A stretch of DNA of 64,000 nt. Source: Clarkia xantiana subsp. parviflora. Its lineage: Eukaryota; Streptophyta; Magnoliopsida; Myrtales; Onagraceae. The DNA is taken from positions 16,760,666 through 16,824,665 of the forward strand of contig JAPTYO010000005.1 of the NCBI GenBank assembly GCA_036873135.1. Reading direction: 5' to 3'. Under the pieces are notes generated by a model. The model did no database searches, was not told the origin of the DNA, and worked only from the letters and a program-made list of their open reading frames with translations. Made by a program: the position numbers and the translations under genes. Of this stretch, positions 44,462 through 55,380 are shown piece after piece. The stretch's first letter is position 1; each line of letters starts with the position of its first letter.

Positions 44462-46155
44462 TGCAGCGGAATTCTAGAGGCATAAACCTTCCGGGAGGAC
44501 GAGGTATCACCTCCCGCGGCAAATCCTCCCTGAATCACATTGATAGTGCCCCGCTTCTCCTTACGGGCACCAGAAGACTCCGGGTCAGACCTCTTCTTCT
44601 TTGGGGACCGATCGCGGGATCGGGAACGGGACCGTGATCGGGATCGAGAACGGGATCGACACCGCTTCTCCCCGACAAACTCCTTAAGCTTCCCCTTCTG
44701 GATCAGCTTTTCGATCTCCTTCTTCAGCTCCCGACAATGATTGGTGTCGTGACCATTTGCGCGATGAAATCGAAAGTAGCGATCGGTGCGGGATCCCAAA
44801 AATTCTCCTTCCTTCTTTCGGGGGTACCTGGAGATACCCTGTCGCTCCATGACCGTTAAAACCTCCGCCATAGAGCTGTTGAGAGGAATGTCATGATCCT
44901 TCCGCCTGTCCTTCTTCGAGGAACGCCTATCATCCCTCCGATCAGAGCGGCCTCGACTCCGACTGCTCTCGGATTTATCCTTCGACTTGCGCTCGTCCAA
45001 GGGTTTGACCGACTGCTTTCCCTTATTCGACTTCGGGGGCTCAAGCTCTCCAGCGGCTATCTTCGACTCCTGGACATCGATTTGCCGCTTCACCCTCTTC
45101 TGCAACGCCTCCATATTCCACACAGCCTTCTCAGCCACGCTGTGCATCAAGTCGGAACCGTAGGGGGCTGTTAGGTTCCGAATGAAGGTACGGATGGTCT
45201 CACCCTCCGAAATCTCCTCGTCAATCTCCGCCACGCTGGCAGTGTATCGCTGGTAATAGTGTGCCAGCGACTCATCGGGCCTCTGTACCACCTAGGTCAG
45301 GGACCTCAAACTCTTCAACAGACGTCTGCGTCCCTGGTACTGCTGAATAAAGCGGTCGTGCATATCAGCCCAGCAAGTGATGCAGCCTGGGGGCAGACTA
45401 AAGAACCAGGTCAGGGCTCTCTCACCAAGTGTGTTCGGGAACAGCGTACACACGATATCTTCATTCGGGGCTCTGCCCAGACACGCTATAAGGTGCTTCT
45501 GGACATGACGAATCGGATCTCCCTCGCCATCATACTCCTTAATCGTGGGGATACCCAGCCCTGGCGGGGCGAGGGTATCTATGAGTCGAGGAATGAAGGG
45601 ATGGGTGGATCGATCCCTCAGCTCCGACACCAGCGGCTTCTGCTCTCCCATGCAGATGTTCACGATCTTCACCACCTGATCGGGGGTGATGGGACCATTA
45701 AGGGGAATGGTCCTATGCTGCACTGGTCCTGGCCCATCGACCACAAATCGTTCTGGTTGAGTGGACTCCCTACTCTTGCCCTGGCTTCGGGGCTGAACCT
45801 CTGCTGGTGGGGGCGCTTCCTCTTCTAGTGGGGGCATCTCCTCTTGCCTCCTCGCAGCCTCTCTCCGATCTAAGAGAGCCTCCACGGCTGCCAAAAACAT
45901 CGGCATGGCCTCCGCCACAGCCCTCGTCAGGTCCGCATTTGGAGGAGCCTCCTGCTCCCTATTCCCCTGGTGTTGAGCAGCAGTATCTTCAGGAGCTTCA
46001 TAATGCTCCCCTGTCCGGGAGACCTCAGTAGGGAGATTCTGGCCCTCAACGCGCTCCGGTGGTGAATTCAGAGTCGTCCCAGCAGGATGACGAGAATCAC
46101 CAGATTGTCCTTGTCTTCTTTGCTTGCCAGCCGCCATTGAACGAGTAGAAGGCAT
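44425..46155 (-). pseudogene. gag: G3 gag
   Basis: Starts MPSTRSMAAGKQRRQ at 46155, 18 bases past the primer site. Capsid-type domain: PTIKEYDGEGDPIRHVQKH, TLFPNTLGERALTWFFSLP, DRFIQQYQGRRRLLKSL. An in-frame TAG at 45289-45291 interrupts it inside the domain, then the same frame continues RPDESLAHYYQRY and GETIRTFIRNLTAPY. A knuckle-like motif FHRANGHDTNHC and a long Arg/Ser run (RSRSRSRSRS, about 44620-44670) follow. The Arg/Ser run is unusual beside G2's Gag. The frame ends out of phase with protease at 44425. Confidence 0.9.
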
Positions 46156-46173
46156 GTCATCTTTTTGTCACGT

Positions 46174-46190
46174 TCCCACAGACGGCGCCA
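46174..46190 (-). other. G3 primer binding site
   Basis: TGGCGCCGTCTGTGGGA on the minus strand, one base after the LTR. Same site as G2. Confidence 0.8.
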
Positions 46191-46191
46191 A

Positions 46192-46909
46192 TTTTGGATC
46201 ACGGTGGAACTCCGGTACGATCTTTGACGGCGATCCTAGCTCCTTTGCTCCACGCAATCCTGCAAGAGGGGATAGACCGGGCGGTGACCCACAATCCCTC
46301 TCCGATGCTTAAATGAGTATCTTGTGCAAACTGGCAAGCAGTAATCTCAAGTAATGTATCTCAAAACGTGATGTGATCTGAGGTAACCTCTGCCCTTTTA
46401 TAGGCGGAGAGGTACCTCAGTTACATGGTGAACCGTTGGGGTGGTTAGCCCATATTCCGCGTATCTCGGGCACGATCCCACCTATCTAGGCCATGATCTC
46501 GATTATCTCGGCCAAGCCCCGCGTATCTCGGCCACGCTCCGCGTATCTCAGCCACGCTCCGCGTATCTCGGCCACGTCCCGCGTATCTCGGCCTCATCCT
46601 CTGATAGCAAGTCCCAACTAATATCGGGGACTCAAGAGTTATCTCATTGTGTCACCGCTCGGGGCCCCTCGTCATCGTGCCAGGGCCAATCATTCTCAGG
46701 GATTCATCATCGGGGCCTACTTAAAGGCATCTCATCGGGAGCATCCAGCTCACTTATCGGGACCGACTCTGTCGGGACCTTTCATCATCGGGACTCCCTC
46801 TGTCGGGACCCTTCACCTTGGTCTTCTTGACCTTCATTTTAGGGCCCAGTGGGCCTATTCATCGTTTCCTCGCCGTTAAAGGGCCTAACGGCCATAGCGA
46901 AGCCCATCA
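46192..46909 (-). repeat. G3 5' LTR
   Basis: 718 bp, partner of 35809-36524. At the primer-site side CAACA has become CAAAA, so the terminal CA is mutated in this copy. The 20-bp direct repeats at about 46500-46590 are also present. Confidence 0.92.
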
Positions 46910-46914
46910 TCGTC

Positions 46915-47920
46915 CACGTATAAGATTAATATGACATACTTAGACAAGAAGGTATTACAATACACGCACGGATCCTCGTGAAGATTCACGAATCCGTTTC
47001 CTAAGATTTCCTAGTGGAATCTGCGGTACCATTGCCGAGACGATTGTTTAAGACCGTAGTTGGACCTTTGGAGTTTACAAATTTTACGCTCGTTACCAGG
47101 AGTAAAGAAACCCTCCGGTTGCTCCATCTGGATCTCTTCCTCCAGGTTTCCGTGGAGGAATGCGGTCTTAACATCCATTTGGTGCAGCTCGAAATCGAGA
47201 CTTGCGGCCAGGACCATGACTGGCCCCTAACCGTGGTTTTACGCACAGTCGATGAGTTTATTTCGTCAAAGTCAACTCCGTGAAGATGGCTATATCCTTT
47301 CGCTATAAGTCGAGTTTCACTTCTCCCGACCTTCCATCGGTGGTGAGCCTTCTTTCAGGACTCACCTTATCCTTGTGCCCCTGTGGTTAGCAGGTAAATC
47401 AACTATAGACTATAATGGCTTTCATTTAGGCGATCTCTTTATTTTATTGTTTTCCTCCATTTCTCAACTTGAGGTCTTCCCAATGCTCACTAACAGTCGT
47501 TAGAGTTAGTTCATCACCCTACTCGATGGATTCGACGCCTTTGACTTTCGTCCTGGCTTGATAATCCCATCTTTAGTCTGGACGTATCTCCCACTCGGAA
47601 TAATGCTTCTTATAGGAGCATCACTTTCATTGGGAACAACAGCAGTGCTTAAAACCTTGACCTACAACTTTTCTTTGGACGACCTCTTGGTCTCGGAATT
47701 TTATTTTCGAGATTAATTCCTTGATCACTAGGACCTGGAACCAAGTTGGTCAGATCACTCCCACTGGAAATAATGGGTAACTCCACTGGAAAAAATGGGT
47801 AGTCTAGGTGGTTGTGGCATTCCTGGTTTAGCAATTTGAATATCAGGTTCTACTTGATTCGACTCTGCGACAACAGTGATCTCATGTGGTAGGGCTTAAA
47901 TCCTTCCACTGGATTTACTA
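46915..47920 (-). pseudogene. pol: Copia C reverse transcriptase (N-terminal half) and hinge
   Basis: From the G3 junction backward: YVILILYVD, then YGLKQSSRQWYRRFH, MEQPEGFFTPGNERKICKL, and LDFELHQMDVKTAFLHGNL (47011-47217). Upstream is the hinge: GPSDQGINLENKIPRPRG (47649-47834). Several stops and shifts break the frame. No integrase-like motif lies between hinge and leader. Confidence 0.85.
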
Positions 47921-48512
47921 TGAAAATGTTTCTATTATCAATAACCATGTCATTCACCTGAGTTGTTTCAGGTTCAAATCTCTCTCCCACTCAAATTAAG
48001 TGGGACCTGATTACTTTAAACCGAAACGTTTAGCTTTTGCATCCTTACTTCCACCGAGGCGGAAGCAAAGGGATACTATGCTGCAACATTCCCTGATTGC
48101 AATTGAAGTCTTCTTCAACCCCCTTTTACCAAGGTTGAATGTATCACCACATATGCGTTCAGATCACAATGGACCTACTCCCATGCTTGGTGAAAAAAAT
48201 TATTACATTCGTCTCTCATTGTCAAAATCATACAGACTACTATATTCATCTGTAGTTGCCTCTCCACTTTTCAAAAACGTAGTAGAGAGATCAATACGTA
48301 CTCATTTTATTCATCATGATTCACACCATCAAGATTGCGAGGAAAATCGAATCGCACTAATTCAACCAATTCATACTAACACATCGATGAATACAAAAAT
48401 TAGGGAGACAATAACATTTTGAGAAAGAATTGCATACATCAGATATCTATTAAGATAAAATGCGACAAGTAACGATTCCTCAGTCATCTGAACCAACCGA
48501 CCACTAGTAAAC
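47921..48512 (-). other. Copia C degenerate region (gag absent)
   Basis: Passes from GAGTGGGAGAG-like sequence to leader sequence (AACATTTTGAGAAAGAATTGC near 48411 matches D near 62073). The gag present in B and D is missing here, apparently by deletion. No coding potential recognised. Confidence 0.65.
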
Positions 48513-48529
48513 CACTACAAGAAAACAAG
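48513..48529 (+). repeat. CACTA terminal inverted repeat, left
   Basis: CACTACAAGAAAACAAG. It pairs with 51397-51411. Confidence 0.9.
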
Positions 48530-49329
48530 GCTATAGTAGCAAACTAAATTTTCAGTTACTAAAGGTTGATCTAAATATAAATTTTAGTATCGACTTGATT
48601 TTTGCGATGGTAATGGAAACTTTTTGTAACGTATAAAGCACCGCTGCAAAAAGTAACTTTCAGCAACAAAATATGCTGCAACTAAAGTCATATGCACCTG
48701 TGACAGCTTATTTGTCGCCACTGAAAGTAGTTTTCAGTAGCGCCATATTAGTTAATACTGAAAGTTGTTTTCAACATCGACTTTTAAGCTCACCTAAATT
48801 ATATAAGTAGCGACAACTTTTTGGTCGCCACTAAAAGCAACATTCAGTAGCCCAAAAAAGTTGACGGTGAAAGATGTTTTTACCAACGCCTATCTACCGC
48901 TGCTATTTATATTTGGATGAATAAAGAATAAAAAGAAATTCATCAAGTCTACTGTGCATCTGGCATAGGAGAGAGAGAGAGAGAAGATGTCATGCTTCAG
49001 CAACGACCAGCAACCCAGCCTCGACATCTAGCTGCCTCGTCTCCGACCGTGCTGGTCAGCCTTTGCAACTCATGCCAAGCTTTCGGAATCGATATTGTCC
49101 GACTCGGACCTTCTGGAATTGATGTTCGTCCGACTCTGACTCTGACTCTGTTCTTCCGAATCGCCGGAAAATCCTTGCAACTCCACTCAAGGTACGATTG
49201 AAATTCGAAACCCTAATTTTGGTGAACTGAAATTTGAAAATTTAATTTTGAACTTAAATTCAAAACCCTAATTAGGTGCTTAACTTAGGTGAAAGCCTGA
49301 AATATGTATAGTTTGATTCCCACTATTTG
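48530..49329 (+). other. CACTA left subterminal region and captured 5' sequence
   Basis: 48530-48900 is subterminal repeat. From about 48960 a GA microsatellite and then sequence up to ACTCAAG|GTACG (49190) look like a 5' UTR exon with a splice donor. 49191-49326 would be its intron. This fits co-capture of the promoter-proximal part of the methyltransferase gene, but no protein supports it. Confidence 0.5.
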
Positions 49330-50117
49330 ATAACGATTAGGGGAAAATCTGATGGGTTTCAAAAGAAGCGAGTGATAACACTTTCTGAGTGTGTGGTCGT
49401 AGTCTTCCTCGTGTTCTTATATGACTACTATGTCTACGGATCCATCTTTGGATCTCAAGGTCGTGGGGCATCTGCACTGGAGGATGGGAAATCTCTGAGA
49501 AAGCTGGGGTCTTCTAATTTTGATGGAGATGATGAAAGCGATGCCATAAAGCAAGAAGAAACTTCCTCCAGGTTTGTCCAGGATGATGAAGATGGTGTCA
49601 TCCAAAAAGGTTTCCATTAAGTCAAGTATTCGTTTCTTTATCAACATTCGTTTCTTTATCATCTCTTGGTGCAGGTTTGTGATGGTCGACATTCTGAGTT
49701 GATTCCTTGCTTAGATATGCATCTAATATATCAATAGAGATTGAAAATAGACCTGTCCTTGATGGAGCACTATCAGAGGCATTGCCCCCCCACCTGAAAA
49801 GCGGTACAATTGCTTGATTCATCCTTCTGCTGGGTACAAGGTAACTTGTGCTACATTTGTTGATTGTGTTGTTTAGTGTCGACGTATGATTTTGGATTAT
49901 CTCACTTTCTTTATTGTGTTCATAATAGGTCCCTCTTAAGTGTCCAACGAGCAGAGATGAGGTTTGGAAAGAAAACATACCTCGCACTCACCTTGCACAC
50001 AAGAAGTCTGACCAGAATTGATGGTTGTCAAAGGTGAAAAGATCAGTTTTCCCAGTTGAGGAACTCACTCTCATTATGGTGCTGACAAGTGACAAGTACA
50101 TTTCTGCGATGGCCAAC
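49330..50117 (+). pseudogene. Captured N-terminal fragment of a PMT (QUA2-like) methyltransferase gene
   Basis: Three exon pieces. The first (49330-49618) encodes IRGKSDGFQKKRVI, a membrane segment VVVVFLVFLYDYYVYGS and GASALEDGKSLRKLGSS. The second (49675-49840) encodes VCDGRHSELIPCLD and LSLMEHY.RHCPP. The third (49929-50117) encodes SRDEVWKENIPRTHLAHKK and DKYISAMAN. These are hallmarks of the plant PMT family, type II Golgi membrane proteins linked to pectin methylation. Introns are kept (49841-49928 is GT-AG; donor after 49618 is mutated), so DNA, not mRNA, was captured. The start codon is missing (ACG at the expected place), stops occur in exon 2, and the catalytic domain is absent. Confidence 0.85.
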
Positions 50118-51396
50118 GTAAGACTTCCTTCCATGAAGAAGATTCCACTGATCCTTCTCATGTGGGTCTATTCATAATTATTTGATTGATTCTAAGTTTC
50201 TGTCCAATTTGAAATTTTTGTCACATCCAATATTTACTAATCCTCTATTGATTACATTCAGCTGCTACGGTAACTTTATTGCTCTCCCAGCAATAAAATG
50301 ATCATTCTCTGTTTAGTGCTTTCCTCAGCCAGTTTTGCAAGACAAAAGCTTTTTACTACACACACAACTGGTTTTCCCTTAGATCAAACTCCAAAATGAT
50401 TTGTTCTTATATCTCTACATTGTAGTTGTTGAATCTTGATAAATTGAAGCAGAATTTTTGTCATAGCAGTATATGATACAATGAGAAGCCTGAAATTTAT
50501 AACTTTATTATTGCCATTATATTATCAAATGCTAATCCTTTACCGAAATGATTATGCATAGATATGGGTTTATAGTGAATTCTGGAGCTTATGAGTTATG
50601 ATCTACTTGGTCTCGGTTATTTTGGACATAATCTCTTGACTGATGTGGTTGTGCATGTCCATTGAATTATATGGTTGAGGCTTTCATTGTCTCAACATAA
50701 TGCTTCAACTTATTAATGTAAACAATCTATCTCATGTACTGTATATATTCATTGTAGATGGAACCATGTCTATTTGTCTTCTACATCATGATTTCATCAA
50801 TATATGTCATTTGGCTCTAATGTGTAGTATGTCTCACATATATGTATGAAGAGTCATGTATGAGAAGAATCATTTATTTACTTGATTTTGGTCATTATAT
50901 GACTAGATCTTTAGTTGGCAACTTTATTTGTATGATATACAATGAATAATTGGGGTGAATATTATTATATTTGTGCGAGATATCTTGATTAATTTAAATA
51001 AAATTAAAAAGCTTCACCTAATGAGAGCTGCTACAAAAATATTTTATAGCATCAAAATAAGTGGTTGCTAAAGATATATTTTGTATTAGAAAAAGTTGCT
51101 AGAAAATCAATTATATAGCAAGAAAGTAATGTTGTTGCTGAAACTAATTATATAGCAACAAAGTAGTGTCGTTTCTGAAACTCTCTAATAGTAACAACAT
51201 TCTGTTGTTGCTGAACACAGTCACATGTGAAGGAATTAGTGGCGGCATGGAAGTAGCAGCGGTCTTTTGTTGTTTCTAAAACCTTTAGCCACAAAGTTTT
51301 TACCAACGACCTTTTTTTGGCGGCTGTGCGATTGCTAAAAGCTTTAGCAGCAACATTTGGAGATTTAGTAGCAAAATTTTGCCGCTGCTATTGTCC
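50118..51396 (+). other. CACTA right part
   Basis: Begins with the splice donor GTAAGAC after the last recognisable PMT exon. It continues as AT-rich, intron-like sequence and ends in subterminal repeats from about 51020. No frame is supported. Confidence 0.6.
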
Positions 51397-51411
51397 TGTT
51401 TTCTTGTAGTG
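51397..51411 (-). repeat. CACTA terminal inverted repeat, right
   Basis: CTGTTTTCTTGTAGTG, the reverse complement of the left end apart from one to two bases. Confidence 0.9.
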
Positions 51412-53268
51412 AAAGATGGCTGTGAATGAGTTCACATTATCATCGTCTTCTATCCAATAGATCAGTCTTTTAAAACGGTTTTAATCACAAATTACCGGAA
51501 CGGTGATTTTAAAACAAGCATACCTGATCATGGCTTTCCCAAGGCCCTTTTTATTTTGGAAAAAAAAATTCTGATGAATTCACTCTTGCATATATAATTC
51601 TATTATCCACGTAAATTATCATACGCTAGTAACATTCATCAAACAAACCACACTCATGCTTACGCGTCATGCGTCTAATGTTCCGAGGAAGTCATGCTTG
51701 CATATATAATTATGAGTAAATTATCAAATGTGGCTACATCCTCAACATTCTAGCATACGTGTCAAACATGGAATATTCACATCCATCATACACATTTGGC
51801 GACTAGTTTTTTATTTTAAAATAATTTTAAACATTAGGGGTTGATTTGCATTTCATGCTTATATTCAATCACGCAACATTCTAGACATGAATCCTAGAGA
51901 TTTCCAACCATCACATCATGTCTATCCTAGTGCGCATTCTATATATTTGACCAGGGCTCCGCCCCCAATATGCAATATCCAGCTAGCTTGACTCAGTCAG
52001 TACAACATTTCTAATCATGCAGAAATATATATTGAATAATAAACAATTGCAATTCATCCCACAAATTAATCTAGTCCAAAAAACATGTATCTCCGAGATC
52101 CATCCCCATAATCGAAACAAGACATTAAAGGTTATAAACCTTGAGCACTGTGTAGGCCTATTAAAGTTAAAAAAATATTTGGATTTTAAAATTTGACCTC
52201 CCTATTTTAATTGACTTGAATTCGGTTTTGAAAACACGGTTCAGTTCAGTCAATTTCAGTCCGGTTTGGTCTGGTTAGGTTCGGTCCAGAAAATCTGGTT
52301 CGGGTACGGAAAATTAGGTTCGGTTCGGTCCGAACTAGTATAAAAATAGGGTTCGGTTCAACACACAAAACCGGTTCAGTTAGATCCACTTAGTTACCCC
52401 GGTCCGACCCGACCCGATTAGGTCGAACCGATTGGGAAAACCCGGTTCGGTTTTAATTCGTCCAGGTATGACATATTTGACCGGTCCAATAAATTTAAAA
52501 ATAAAGGTTGGGTCGAAATGTTTACTTGTGGCCCAAGTAGAGTTTAGAAATCCATTAAAAATCCATTACTTGGCCATCAAGTAACATTAACTATATAAAA
52601 TAATCTCCAATATTAATAATATATATATATATATTTATTGCCAATATTATATCTTTAAGATTAAATCAATCAACAATATATAAAAATCGGTTACCACATA
52701 TAAATATATATTTTATTTATTGACAATATCTTAAATAGGGAAACACATATTAACAATATATTTTCTCAATATTTTAAGTAACTAAAATCTATCAATAATA
52801 TCTTTAATCCTATTAAATATTTTGATATATTGATAGTTATATATATTAATGTGAATCTATCCTAATGTTCCCAATTATAGATATATTGTTACCTATAATA
52901 AAAACTAAAATATGGTAAAAAAATATTATAATTAATTTCAGCCGAATTTTATTACTTGGTGACTAAGAAATTAAAAAATTTACCTTGTAATTCACCTAGG
53001 GTTTCGGCCAAAAACACATAATTTGGAACAAGTGGTCGAATTTCAAGATCAAATTTTAATAAGATCTACAATCCAATGTTTGATTTTGATAAATATCACC
53101 ATTTTCTTGAAGATCATGAACATCAAATTTCCTAAGAACATCATGAAAAATTCGGACCACCCTTGATTCCCAAAATTCAAACATTTTAAAACTTTCACGT
53201 TAAAACTTTCGGTCCAAACTAAAATTTTCAATAACACCAATTTATCAAAATCATGAACTCCTAACATA
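51412..53268 (-). other. Copia C leader
   Basis: AT-rich untranslated leader like that of copia B. It holds a degenerate cluster of GGTTCGGTT/GGTCCGGTT motifs (52210-52480) and TA-rich tracts (52610-52830). Its right end is about nine-tenths identical by eye to the leader of E (55836-56494) in inverted orientation. Confidence 0.8.
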
Positions 53269-53281
53269 GGCTTTGATACCA
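53269..53281 (-). other. Copia C primer binding site
   Basis: TGGTATCAAAGCC on the minus strand, a one-base variant of the initiator tRNA-Met site. Confidence 0.85.
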
Positions 53282-53282
53282 C

Positions 53283-53457
53283 TGATAGATTACGGGGAGT
53301 AATCACTACGGATACTAAAACCATGGTACATGCTAGTAATCAAACTTACGCAGCGGAAGATTAGCACATACCTTAACAATAGTCTGTAGTCCCAAGATCC
53401 TTGCAGGGGGAGTTCACGGTCCTCGGGTCGGCACCTGTAGAGGTTCTTGTGAAGGAA
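53283..53457 (-). repeat. Copia C 5' LTR, truncated
   Basis: Only the 175 bases next to the primer site remain. The sequence leaves LTR homology at GAAGGAA (53451-53457) and enters the X repeat array. Confidence 0.88.
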
Positions 53458-54010
53458 CTGTGGGTTTTATGTCCCTTTTCGGTTGGAAGGGTTGTTCTTA
53501 TAGATCTTCCTCTTTTTTTAATATGTAAGGGTTGTCCTGTGGAATTTCCACTTATCATATTTAGAGTTGTCTTTTCGGATCTTCCCCTTTTCGGTTGGAA
53601 GGGTTGTCCTTATGGATCTTCCTCTTTCCATTTGTAAGGGTTGTCCTTATAGATCTTCCCCTTATCATACTTCGGAGTTGTCCTTTTGGATCTTCCCCTT
53701 TTCGGTTGGAAATGTGGACTTGTGGGTCTTATGTCCCTTTTCGGTTGGAAGGGTTGCTCTTATAGACCTTCCTCTTTTTTAATATGTAAAGGTTGTCATG
53801 TGGATCTTCCCTTATCATATTTAGAGTTGTCTTTTTGGATCTTCGGCATTTCTGTTGTAAGGGTTGTCCTTATGGATCATACTATTTCCATATGTAAGGG
53901 TTGTCCTTATGGATCTTCCCCTTATCATATTTCAGATTTGTTCTTTTGGATCTTCCCCTTTTTGGAAGGGTGGCCCTGTGGGTCTTACGTCCTTTTTCGT
54001 GTTATGGTGC
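53458..54010. repeat. X tandem-repeat array, right fragment
   Basis: Imperfect repeats of modules such as CCTTTTCGGTTGGAAGGG, TTGTCCTTATAGATCTTCC and TTATCATATTTAGAGTTGTC, in units of about 55-65 bp. The array lies between the end of the sense gag and (across the copia C insertion) the antisense gene. Confidence 0.85.
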
Positions 54011-54165
54011 TTTTCTTGTTTCTTCTTGTACCCTGAAAAGCATCTGATTCATTTAGCACCATTGTCATCTCTTGCAAAAAGGAAAGTCTAATTGGAGTCC
54101 GTAGATCTCCTTCGAGTACTCTAATACATAAGCATGAAATGAAAAAGTTTTAGATAGCTTCCACT

Positions 54166-55360
54166 CTAGGTGGTGTCGAATTCCAGCTCCTCAGAGCCTA
54201 TCTCCTCTTGGAGATGTCCAACTTGTATTTCTTCCTCGACTTCCAATCTAAGGGCCAGACACTTGTTGGTGCTGTGTCCCCAAGCCTTGTGATATTCACA
54301 CCACCCTTCTAGCTTTGTTAATATGAAGGCCCTTGATGACTCCAACGGTGGTGGAATTCTGTCATAGAGGACACTATTTTACATCTCTTCAACTTCACTC
54401 CTTAGCGGTGTGAAGTGTACTGTCATCCCATCACTGAGCCTGTAGTAACTTCTTTCTTGTTCTTCCTCTATTTGTATGGCCTGCTGCAGCTTGTGGTTGA
54501 ATTCTTCAACTGAGGCTATGGTGGCTATGCCCCCTGTCCTCCGAAGTATTCTTTAATGTCCCTCCTTAAGTGCCCGAAAAAGGCTCTTACAAATTCGCTC
54601 TTAGTGATTTTGAGGTCCGCTACCGTCGTAGCTAGCCTTACAAAGTAGCTGTTTATCAATTCATCTCCTTTAACAGGTCCGCTACGTCGATAGTCAACTT
54701 TTTGTTTTGTGGGGGAGGGTAGTCCTCCATTTTGTCCTTTCCCTTTCATTTCCCATTTACCTTGGCTGAGGGGTTCTTTCTCTTTTCCTGTCATCCTTCA
54801 CAAAGTTCTTTAGCATGCATTCTTGAATGAGATTTTCAATATCACATTGTAAGTAGAAGCAGTTGTCTGTGTGGTGCCCGTCAGCATCGTGGTACTCACA
54901 CAATTGCTAAATGTTGTTTCCCATTCTCCCCTTCCTTTTCTCCGTTAGAGGAGTCCACAGATTTAGCCTCTTCATTTCCTGCAAGATTACTGAGGCTTCT
55001 GTTGTGAGGGGGTGAAGACAATATTATGAATGCCTTGGGGTCTTGATTGCTCATTTGTCCTTGCTCCTCCCTGGGCCGTCCATGCCTGTCTTCTTGGGAC
55101 CTGGTGTTGATGATGTGGTTTCTGGGGATTTCCTTCTTGGGGGTTTGTTCTTGCTTGTTGGGGTGGCTGGGGCTGTGGCTGGTTCACTGTTGGCTCTGGG
55201 CGGGCGTTTGTTGAGGAGTTTAATTCCTCGGGAAGTGGATGTTCCTCGTTCCTTACTCCCTCCCGTTCTCTTTCAGTTGTTGCCTGTTGGCTTACAACTG
55301 GAACTTGCCTATTCCCCCTGCAGGTGCTTGGTTGTTTCCTCCCTACGTGCTTCTTGTTTG
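54166..55360 (-). pseudogene. gag: X gag with Gag' domain
   Basis: N-terminal Pro/Gln-rich part (QPQPQPPQQARTNPQEG), then a first knuckle CEYHDADGHHTDNC (about 54895), a linker, the Gag' core (GDELINSYFVRLATTVADL, EFVRAFFGHLRRDIKEYFGG), VHFTPLRSEVEEM and a second knuckle CEYHKAWGHSTNKC (about 54290). It ends EELEFDTT with stop at 54166. The first capsid domain and the protease of G2 are not seen, so this copy is a deletion product or an even smaller type. Stops near 54910 and 54525, a stop in the HFTPL part, and shifts make it a pseudogene. Similarity to G2 Gag' is strongest in SYF..RF/L and the knuckle CEYH..WGH.TN.C. Confidence 0.75.
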
Positions 55361-55363
55361 AGT

Positions 55364-55379
55364 CCAGTAGACGGCGCCA
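55364..55379 (-). other. X primer binding site
   Basis: TGGCGCCGTCTACTGG on the minus strand, one base from the LTR. It shares TGGCGCCGTCT with G2 and G3 and differs beyond. Confidence 0.75.
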
Positions 55380-55380
55380 G

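Larger units (their letters stand above)
35809..46909 (-). mobile_element. Gypsy element G3 (Tat-like), full length with antisense gene
   Basis: 11,101 bp with exact 5-bp target duplications (tcgtc, 35804-35808 and 46910-46914) and LTRs of 716 and 718 bp. Minus-strand order: 5' LTR, primer site, gag, protease-RT-RNase H-aRNase H-integrase, 26-bp repeat array, antisense gene (plus strand), polypurine tract, 3' LTR. It lies in copia C exactly at the RT catalytic motif. It is the best copy here of the pol-bearing type, but gag and pol carry at least one stop and two shifts. The LTRs differ by a few per cent by eye, so it is older than G2 and H. Confidence 0.95.
48513..51411. mobile_element. Non-autonomous CACTA transposon with captured PMT gene fragment
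   Basis: Both ends carry the En/Spm inverted terminal sequence CACTACAAGAAAACA. Subterminal regions are full of short direct and inverted repeats (TAGTAGC, CAGTAGCG, AGCAACAAAGTAG). The 3-bp flanks are aac (left) and aaa (right), so the target duplication is imperfect. The internal 2.9 kb has no transposase. It contains a multi-exon fragment of a host methyltransferase gene (49330-50117). It lies in the 5' part of copia C; the same region is uninterrupted in copia D (62160-62200). Confidence 0.9.
33146..53457 (-). mobile_element. Copia C (minus), carrying G3 and a CACTA element
   Basis: 3' LTR at 33146-33743, RNase H/RT 34841-35808, then G3, RT/hinge 46915-47920, degenerate region, CACTA, leader to 53268, primer site 53269-53281 and a truncated 5' LTR 53283-53457. 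G3 splits the RT at the YVDD motif: the YVD side is on the right, the DDILIA side on the left. No gag is left in this copy; sequence passes from hinge to leader within about 500 bp. No target duplication is expected since the 5' LTR is truncated at its junction with X. Confidence 0.87.

Noticed and set aside
45259..45828. Plus-strand frame of about 190 codons opposite G3 gag
   Set aside because: Shadow of gag in a GC-balanced region; no match in the other elements.
49327..49620. Intact small membrane protein gene in the CACTA element
   Set aside because: The frame opens with a non-ATG codon and matches only the N-terminal exon of a PMT methyltransferase; it is a gene fragment.
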